Assembly (NCBI GenBank): GCA_964479465.1 | Contig: CAYZMG010000002.1 | Location: forward strand, 91,508 to 155,507 | DNA from: CADCTB01 sp964479465 | Lineage (GTDB): Bacteria > Actinomycetota > Acidimicrobiia > Acidimicrobiales > AC-14 | Direction: 5' to 3' | DNA length: 64,000 nucleotides | Shown: positions 58,963-64,000 of the stretch, piece by piece | How the letters are laid out: each line of letters begins with the position of its first letter | Numbering within the stretch: the stretch's first letter is position 1 | Translations under genes and position numbers: made by a program | The notes under the pieces: model-generated | What the model was told of the DNA's origin: nothing | The model's input: only the letters and a program-made list of their open reading frames with translations | The model's database searches: none

Positions 58963-61190
58963 CACTTCTCCGTTCGGAACGAGCGCAGTCGCAGGCTGTT
59001 GCTCACGACGAAGATGCTGGAGAACGCCATCGCTGCGCCGGCGATCAGGGGGTTCAGGAAGCCGAGCGCGGCCAGGGGCAGGGCGGCGACGTTGTAGGCG
59101 AAGGCCCAGAACAGGTTGCCCTTGATGGTCCGCAGGGTGCGGCGGGACAGGCGGATGGCGTCGGCGGCCGAGCGGAGGTCGCCCCGGACGAGGGTGATGT
59201 CGCTGGCCTCCATGGCCACGTCGGTGCCGGTGCCCATGGCCAGGCCCAGGTCGGCCTGGGCCAGGGCGGCGGCGTCGTTGACACCGTCGCCCACCATGGC
59301 GACGACCTTGCCGTCGGCCTGGAGCCGGCGGATCACATCGAGCTTGTCCTCGGGCAGTACCTCGGCAATGACCTCGTCGATGCCGACCTCGCCGGCGACC
59401 GCCCTGGCCGTGGCGGTGTTGTCGCCGGTCAGCAAGACGGGGGTCAGGCCGAGGCCTCGGAGCTGGGTGATGGCCTGGGCCGAAGTGGGCTTCACCGTGT
59501 CGGCGACCACCAGGACGGCGCGAGCCTCGCCGTCCCAGCCGGCGAGCACGGCGGTGCGGCCGGCGGCCTCGGCCTCGTTCTTGGCCGCGGTGAGCTCGGG
59601 GCCCAGCGTGAGGCCCCAGTCGGCCAGGAACCGCTCGCGGCCGGCGACCACGGCATGGCCGTCGACCACCCCTTGGACGCCGAGGCCCTGGGTGTTGGTG
59701 AAGGACTCGACCGGCGGCAGCGAGCCGAGCTTCGATCTCGCCGCTGCAGTGATGGCCCGGCCGACGGGGTGCTCGGAGGCGTCCTCGACCGCTCCGACCA
59801 GGCACAGGACGTCGTCCGCGGTGGTGCCCGGCGCGGGCACGACGTCGACGAGCGCCATCTGGCCCGTCGTCACGGTGCCGGTCTTGTCGAGCACGACGGT
59901 GTCGACCTTGCGGGTGGACTCCAGGATCTCGGGGCCCTTGATCAGGATGCCGAGCTGCGCGCCCCGGCCGGTGCCGACCAGCAGGGCGGTGGGCGTGGCC
60001 AGCCCGAGGGCGCAGGGGCAGGCGATGATCAGCACGGCGACGGCGGCGGTGAAGGCGGCGGTCGAGCCCTCGCCCGATGCCAGCCACGCGCCGAGGGTGA
60101 CGAGGGCCAGCACGATCACGATGGGCACGAAGACGGCGGAGATGCGGTCGGCCAGGCGCTGCACGGGCGCCTTGCCGCTCTGGGCCGCGGTGACGAGGCG
60201 GCCCATCTGGGCCAGCTGGGTATCGGCGCCGACTCGCGTGGCCTTCACGACCAGCCGCCCGCCGGCGTTCAGGGTGGCGCCCACCACGCTGTCGCCGGGG
60301 CCGACCTCCACCGGCACGCTCTCGCCGGTGAGCAGCGAGGCGTCGATGGCGGAGGTGCCCTCCTCGACCACGCCGTCGGTGGCGACCTTCTCACCGGGGC
60401 GGACGACGAAGGTGTCGCCGACGGCCAGCTCCTCGACGGGGATACGGCGCTCGACCCCGTTTCGGAGGACGGCGACCTCCTTGGCGCCCAGCTCGAGGAG
60501 GGCGCGCAGGGCGGCGCCGGAGCGCCGCTTGGCCCGGGCCTCGAAGTAGCGGCCGGCCAGGATGAACACGGTGACGCCGGCGGCGACCTCCAGGTAGATC
60601 TCATGGGTGCCCGAGCCGCGGGAGATGGTGAGCTCGAAAGGCATCTTCATCCCCGGCATGCCGGCGTGGCCCCAGAACAGGGCGTAGACCGACCAGGCGA
60701 AGGCGGCGAGCGTGCCCACGGAGATGAGGGTGTCCATGGTGGCCGCCCTGTGGCGGAGGTTCACCCACGCGGCCCGGTGGAAGGGGTAGGCGCCCCAGAC
60801 CACGACAGGCGCCGCCAGCGTGAGCGACAGCCACTGCCAGCTCTCGAACTGGAGCGCCGGGACCATGGCCATGGCGATGACCGGGATGCTGAGGGCGAGG
60901 GAGATGAGCAGCCGCTGGCGCAGCGGCGCAGTCTCGTCGGGCGGCTCCGCGCCCTCGAGGGGCTCTGCCGTCGTCACCTTCGGAACGACCGCCGTGTAGC
61001 CGGCGGCCTCGACGGCGGCGATGACATCGGCCGGGACGAGGCTCTCGGGGATCTGAACCGTGGCGTGCTCGGTGGCGTAGTTCACCGTGGCCGTGACCCC
61101 GTCGAGGCGGTTCAGGCGCTTCTCGATGCGGGCGGCGCAGGACGCGCAGGTCATCCCGCCGATATCGAGCTCGACGCGCGTGTCACTCAT
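58962..61190 (-). CDS. copA: Copper-exporting P1B-type ATPase
   Basis: A 742-residue P1B-1 ATPase that pumps Cu+ out of the cytoplasm. The N-terminal metal-binding domain has GGMTCASCAARIEK. The transmembrane metal site is CPC in IIACPCALGLATP, with the family's usual flanking sequence. Phosphorylation site DKTGTVT, HP motif EHPVGRAI and GDGVNDAAAL are present. The ATG overlaps the copZ stop (ATGA), and its stop overlaps the cupredoxin start. Confidence 0.97.
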   Translation of the reverse strand: MSDTRVELDIGGMTCASCAARIEKRLNRLDGVTATVNYATEHATVQIPESLVPADVIAAVEAAGYTAVVPKVTTAEPLEGAEPPDETAPLRQRLLISLALSIPVIAMAMVPALQFESWQWLSLTLAAPVVVWGAYPFHRAAWVNLRHRAATMDTLISVGTLAAFAWSVYALFWGHAGMPGMKMPFELTISRGSGTHEIYLEVAAGVTVFILAGRYFEARAKRRSGAALRALLELGAKEVAVLRNGVERRIPVEELAVGDTFVVRPGEKVATDGVVEEGTSAIDASLLTGESVPVEVGPGDSVVGATLNAGGRLVVKATRVGADTQLAQMGRLVTAAQSGKAPVQRLADRISAVFVPIVIVLALVTLGAWLASGEGSTAAFTAAVAVLIIACPCALGLATPTALLVGTGRGAQLGILIKGPEILESTRKVDTVVLDKTGTVTTGQMALVDVVPAPGTTADDVLCLVGAVEDASEHPVGRAITAAARSKLGSLPPVESFTNTQGLGVQGVVDGHAVVAGRERFLADWGLTLGPELTAAKNEAEAAGRTAVLAGWDGEARAVLVVADTVKPTSAQAITQLRGLGLTPVLLTGDNTATARAVAGEVGIDEVIAEVLPEDKLDVIRRLQADGKVVAMVGDGVNDAAALAQADLGLAMGTGTDVAMEASDITLVRGDLRSAADAIRLSRRTLRTIKGNLFWAFAYNVAALPLAALGFLNPLIAGAAMAFSSIFVVSNSLRLRSFRTEK

Positions 61191-61399
61191 GGCGATCGGA
61201 CCTCGTACCCGGCTTCTTCAACGGCCTCGCGGAGCGCGCCGGCGCCGGGTGCCTCGTTGGCAACGATCGTGACCTGGCCGCTGGCCAGGTCGACGGAGAC
61301 GTCGGTCACGCCGTCGAGCTTTCCCACCTCGGTCTGGACTGCATTCACACAGTGTCCGCAGGTCATGCCGTCAACGGTGATGGTGGTGGTCGTGCTCAT
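61187..61399 (-). CDS. copZ: CopZ-type copper chaperone
   Basis: A 70-residue HMA-domain metallochaperone with MTCGHC near residue 13, delivering Cu+ to CopA or to a regulator. The ATG at 61399 follows AAGGAGAG; the open frame reaches 61420. Directly upstream are two CsoR-type palindromes. Confidence 0.95.
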   Translation of the reverse strand: MSTTTTITVDGMTCGHCVNAVQTEVGKLDGVTDVSVDLASGQVTIVANEAPGAGALREAVEEAGYEVRSP

Positions 61400-61428
61400 G
61401 GGCGGCTCTCCTTCTTTCATGGTACGTC

Positions 61429-61469
61429 TACCCCGTAGGGGTACATTTCAAGATACCACCGGGGGGTAT
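61429..61469. promoter_or_regulatory. Two CsoR-type operator palindromes before copZ
   Basis: TACCCC-GTA-GGGGTA at 61429-61443 is a perfect palindrome, and ATACC...GGTAT at 61453-61469 is a second with matching ends, both of the form bound by CsoR copper repressors. They sit 30 bases before copZ and after the end of the Cys-containing regulator gene. No csoR gene is visible in the window. Confidence 0.75.
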
Positions 61470-61474
61470 CCAGG

Positions 61475-62182
61475 TCAAGGGGACCCGACCTCCAGAAGCA
61501 CGCAACATCGGCCAGTGGCGGGACGGAGGTGGGCAGTCACACCGGCGCCGGGCAGGGCGGCGCTGAAGCCCTCGAGCAGGGCCAGGTTCATCCGGCACGT
61601 CAGCTCGGAATAGTCGCTGACCAGCGCCGAGAACGGGCAGTTTGAGAGGGTGACCTCGCAGCCGAGGGCCCGAGGCTCGTAGCCCTCGCCGGCCAGGGCA
61701 TCGGCGACGCGCTGGGCCCGGACGCCCGGCGCCGGCCGGCGGCCTCCGTGCGGAGCGACTGCCTCACCGATGCGGGTGCCCTCCTCGCGGGCCAGACGAT
61801 CCAGCGTCGCCTCGATCTCGGCGCCCCTCCCGGCTGCCTCGGAGACAGCCGCCGCCAGCAGGCTGGCGGCCAGCTCGTAGCGCCGGGCGGGCAGGCTGAC
61901 AGCGATCTCCCGGGCCGCCCGCCGGTAGAGCTTCGCCGGCCGGCCGGCGCCGGGCCCCTGGCGGCCGGACAGACGCCGGAATTCGGTTTCGAGAAGCCCC
62001 TCCTCGACGAGGCGGTCGAGGTGGAAGGCGGCCGCCGAGCGGGAGACGCCGGCGCCCTCGGCCACCTCGTCCCGGCTCACGGCGTGGTCCTGGGTGCCCA
62101 CGAAGCGGTAGAGCCGGCGCCGAAGGGGGTCGCCCAGCGCCGCCACTGCGGTCAGCGCGTCATCGGGATCGTCGTAGTTCAT
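61475..62182 (-). CDS. ArsR/SufR-like regulator with C-terminal Cys cluster
   Basis: A 235-residue regulator of the COG2345 type. The N-terminal winged helix (VSRDEVAEGAGVSRSAAAFHL) is followed by a helical region and a C-terminal domain with spaced Cys residues: LGCEVTLSNCPF, then ELTCRMNL and GRCCVLLEV. In SufR such Cys residues bind an iron-sulfur cluster. It may regulate the downstream copper operon, the divergent folE-gpgS operon, or itself. The ATG at 62182 is divergent from folE over 61 bases. Confidence 0.82.
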   Translation of the reverse strand: MNYDDPDDALTAVAALGDPLRRRLYRFVGTQDHAVSRDEVAEGAGVSRSAAAFHLDRLVEEGLLETEFRRLSGRQGPGAGRPAKLYRRAAREIAVSLPARRYELAASLLAAAVSEAAGRGAEIEATLDRLAREEGTRIGEAVAPHGGRRPAPGVRAQRVADALAGEGYEPRALGCEVTLSNCPFSALVSDYSELTCRMNLALLEGFSAALPGAGVTAHLRPATGRCCVLLEVGSP

Positions 62183-62205
62183 CGTCGGACCCCAAGTCTA
62201 CCGTG

Positions 62206-62229
62206 TAAAGTAAGTGTTCACGCACTTTA
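62206..62229. promoter_or_regulatory. Inverted repeat between the regulator and folE
   Basis: TAAAGT at 62206-62211 and ACTTTA at 62224-62229 are inverted half-sites; inside them AAGTG and CACTT give a second, overlapping inverted pair around TTCACG. The site is AT-rich compared with its surroundings and is a good candidate operator for the adjacent winged-helix regulator. Confidence 0.5.
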
Positions 62230-62243
62230 GAACCGGGAGGACC

Positions 62244-62873
62244 ATGAGCAACGCAGTCGAGCTGTCAGCCGGCGGGCCTGCCCACGTCACTCCGCTCCAC
62301 CTCGTGACCGCCGGCGCCGCCATCGATCTCGACGCGGCCGAAACGGCCGTCCGCGACCTGCTCATCGCCCTTGGCCAGAACCCGGACAGCGAGCACCTCC
62401 GGGAGACGCCTCGGCGGGTGGCGCTGGCGTATGAGGAGTTCCTGAGCCCCGAGCCGTTCGTTCCCACGACATTCCCGAACGACGAGGGCTACGACGAGCT
62501 GGTGCTCGTCCGCGACATCCCATTCCACTCGCTCTGCCAGCACCACCTCCTGCCGTTCTCCGGCGTCGCCCACGTCGGCTACCTGCCAGCAGCGCGCATC
62601 CTCGGCCTGTCGAAGCTGGCCCGGGTCGTCGAGCACTTCGCCCGGGGCCTGCAGGTCCAGGAACGGCTGACCAAGCAGATCGGCGACTGGCTCGACGCCC
62701 GGCTGGCCCCGAAGGGTGTGGGCGTCGTCCTCGAGGCCGAGCATCTGTGCATGTCGCTGCGGGGGGTGCAGGCAGTCGGATCCAGGACGGTCACATCGTC
62801 GCTGCACGGGCTGGTCCGTGACGACGCCCGGACACGCGCCGAGTTCCTCGACCTCACCGGTGTACGCACGTGA
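62244..62873 (+). CDS. folE: GTP cyclohydrolase I
   Basis: A 209-residue GTP cyclohydrolase I, first enzyme of folate/pterin synthesis, producing dihydroneopterin triphosphate. Zinc ligands are in SLCQHHLLPF (Cys, His) and EAEHLCMSLRG (Cys). GLSKLARVVEHFARGLQVQE is also typical. ATG at 62244 follows GGGAGG; the frame is open from 62214. Its stop overlaps the gpgS start by four bases (GTGA). Confidence 0.95.
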   Translation: MSNAVELSAGGPAHVTPLHLVTAGAAIDLDAAETAVRDLLIALGQNPDSEHLRETPRRVALAYEEFLSPEPFVPTTFPNDEGYDELVLVRDIPFHSLCQHHLLPFSGVAHVGYLPAARILGLSKLARVVEHFARGLQVQERLTKQIGDWLDARLAPKGVGVVLEAEHLCMSLRGVQAVGSRTVTSSLHGLVRDDARTRAEFLDLTGVRT

Positions 62874-63613
62874 CGCTGACCGCTCCGGTTGCTTGTCTCG
62901 CCTCGCTGAAGGCGGCGTCCGGCATCCGGGTGACGGTCTGCGTCCCGGCACGCGACGAGGCGATGACCGTGGCCGCAGTGGTGGCGCCGGTCGCTGCCGC
63001 CCTCGCCCATCTCGTCGACGAGCTGATCGTCGTGGACGACTGCTCCACCGACGGCACGGGTTCGATCGCCGAGTCGTTCGGCGCCCGGGTCGTGCGGAGG
63101 AACGCCGGTCCCGGAAAAGGGGCGGCGATGGCGGCGGGCCTGGCCGCCTCCACCGGCGACATCGTCGTCTTTCTCGACGCCGACGTCCGCAACTTCGGCA
63201 TGCACTACGTCACCCGGTTGATCGAGCCGCTCGTCGCCGACCCGACGCTGGTCATGGTGAAGGGCACGTATGAACGCCCGGGTGACGCCGGCGGCGGCCG
63301 GGTCACCGAGCTGCTGGCCCGGCCGCTGCTGCGCCGGCTGTTCCCGGAGCTGGCGTTCCTGCGCCAGCCCCTGGCCGGCGAGGTCGCCGTCCGTCGGGAC
63401 GCACTCGAGGGACTGGTGCTCGAGCCCGGGTACGGCGTGGAGATCGGCATGCTGATCGACGTGACCCGCCGGTTCGGTCCGTCCGCTATCGCCCAGGTCG
63501 ACCTGGGCTCTCGGCTGCACCGCAACCGGCCCCTCGGCGAGCTGGCCGGGCAGGCCGACGAAGTGCTGGAGGCCGTCCTGACCCGGACGCCCTGCGCCCA
63601 GCGGCGATCCTGA
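62870..63613 (+). CDS. gpgS: Glucosyl-3-phosphoglycerate synthase-like glycosyltransferase
   Basis: A 247-residue GT-A glycosyltransferase of family GT81 type. It has VCVPARDEAMTVAAV at the nucleotide site, LDADVRN as the metal-binding motif, MVKGTYERP, and PLAGEVAVRRDALEGL followed by GYGVEIGMLID. GpgS joins glucose to 3-phosphoglycerate, the first step to glucosylglycerate or methylglucose polysaccharides. The protein is shorter than the mycobacterial enzyme. Translation is coupled to folE. Confidence 0.88.
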   Translation: MTLTAPVACLASLKAASGIRVTVCVPARDEAMTVAAVVAPVAAALAHLVDELIVVDDCSTDGTGSIAESFGARVVRRNAGPGKGAAMAAGLAASTGDIVVFLDADVRNFGMHYVTRLIEPLVADPTLVMVKGTYERPGDAGGGRVTELLARPLLRRLFPELAFLRQPLAGEVAVRRDALEGLVLEPGYGVEIGMLIDVTRRFGPSAIAQVDLGSRLHRNRPLGELAGQADEVLEAVLTRTPCAQRRS

Positions 63614-63908
63614 AGCCGGCCGGACGTGATGGGATCGTCGTCCACGACGTCACACTTCGCCATTGACGGGGTCGTGAATGACGGTACGTCGTCTAGCGGC
63701 CTCTGGAACGCTGGCCATGCCGGGCGCAGGAACGCCGGATCCCGTCCACCCGGAAAGACGAGACAGCCGTTTCTCAGACGGGGCCCCGGGCGGGCGATGT
63801 CCTTTCTGCCGGAGAGGGCTCGCACCGCCGGCCTGGCCCCGTCCACATCGAGATCGACGACGAACGACCTGGACCGCATCCGGACCCGGGCAGCCTCGGC
63901 CTGCTGCC
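63614..63908. other. Intergenic region after gpgS
   Basis: About 295 bases between gpgS and the convergent partial gene. Several short inverted repeats occur (CGTCG/CGACG near 63635-63650 and GACG/CGTC near 63680), but no strong terminator. A long Arg/Pro/Ser-rich open frame on the minus strand looks like a shadow, not a gene. Confidence 0.4.
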
Positions 63909-64000
63909 TCAGGCCGCCGGCTCGTGGAAGGAGACCGCCCCGGGGTCGAGGCGCTCACCGCTGGGGTGCGACCACGCCCCGGCCGGGATGCCGAGGTCAC
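63909..64000 (-). CDS. C-terminal end of an unidentified protein (partial)
   Basis: On the minus strand the last 29 codons of a frame enter from the window edge and stop with TGA at 63909-63911, reading DLGIPAGAWSHPSGERLDPG and then AVSFHEPAA. The third positions are strongly GC-rich and the composition is protein-like. No family can be named from this tail. Confidence 0.45.
   Translation of the reverse strand, partial: DLGIPAGAWSHPSGERLDPGAVSFHEPAA

Noticed and set aside
63650..64000. 116-residue minus-strand frame at the window end
   Set aside because: Arg/Ser/Pro-rich shadow composition; another frame on the same strand gives a more protein-like tail with a stop at 63909.
1..64000. CRISPR array, prophage or complete insertion sequence
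   Set aside because: No regularly spaced repeats, cas genes, phage structural genes or transposase genes were seen; the only mobile-type trace is the 94-nt DUF222 fragment.

Overview
The window is very GC-rich, densely packed bacterial DNA. Gene content points to an actinomycetote: SARP-type regulators, a PknB-type kinase, a glucosyl-3-phosphoglycerate synthase, an EgtA-like ligase, a TIGR03086 protein and a DUF222/13E12 fragment. SecD and SecF are fused in both copies present, which is unusual for the best-studied actinobacteria, so a less-studied class such as Acidimicrobiia is possible; this is inference. Three 10-N scaffold gaps, two with contig ends carrying out-of-place sequence, suggest a draft or metagenome-assembled genome.

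Layout. 1-9.5 kb: a class A penicillin-binding protein convergent with an MscS channel, an AhpD-like pair, a three-gene overlapping operon (NTF2-like, APH-like kinase, methyltransferase) and a large SARP/AAA/TPR regulator broken by gap 1. 9.9-14.2 kb: fused SecDF, a CPA1-type cation/proton antiporter and a stand-alone KhtT-N-like protein (module A). 14.2-22.3 kb: DksA/TraR-like protein, gamma-glutamyltransferase, tRNA-Arg, VapBC, Ser/Thr kinase, D-glycerate kinase-like protein, aldehyde dehydrogenase and a DUF302 gene interrupted by a 94-nt fragment. 22.4-28.7 kb: a Dpp/Opp-type ABC importer operon with a methyltransferase, divergent from a LysR regulator. 29.7-35.4 kb: two-component system, DUF305 protein, a second paralogous solute-binding protein and an FmdE-family protein. 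35.4-39.8 kb: zinc alcohol dehydrogenase, bifunctional aldolase/dehydrogenase, EgtA-like ligase.

39.8-48.9 kb is the most striking region. A leftward run encodes a PspC/LiaF-like protein, two small membrane proteins, a second fused SecDF, a KhtT-like regulator, a CPA2 antiporter, an anchored protein and a DM13 protein (module B). It is divergent from a PspC-domain histidine kinase (crossed by gap 2) and its LuxR-type regulator. SecDF therefore sits beside a cation/proton antiporter and a KhtT-like protein twice in one window, on different antiporter families.

48.9-64 kb: tRNA-His and tRNA-Lys, a FAD-oxidoreductase / berberine-bridge oxidase / SARP cluster, a TIGR03086 gene broken by gap 3, secreted and lipoprotein genes, a copper block (cupredoxin, CopA, CopZ with two CsoR-type palindromes and a Cys-containing regulator), folE and gpgS. 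Copper-related signals also occur elsewhere: a CsoR-type box before the DUF302 gene and a Met/His-rich DUF305 protein beside a two-component system.
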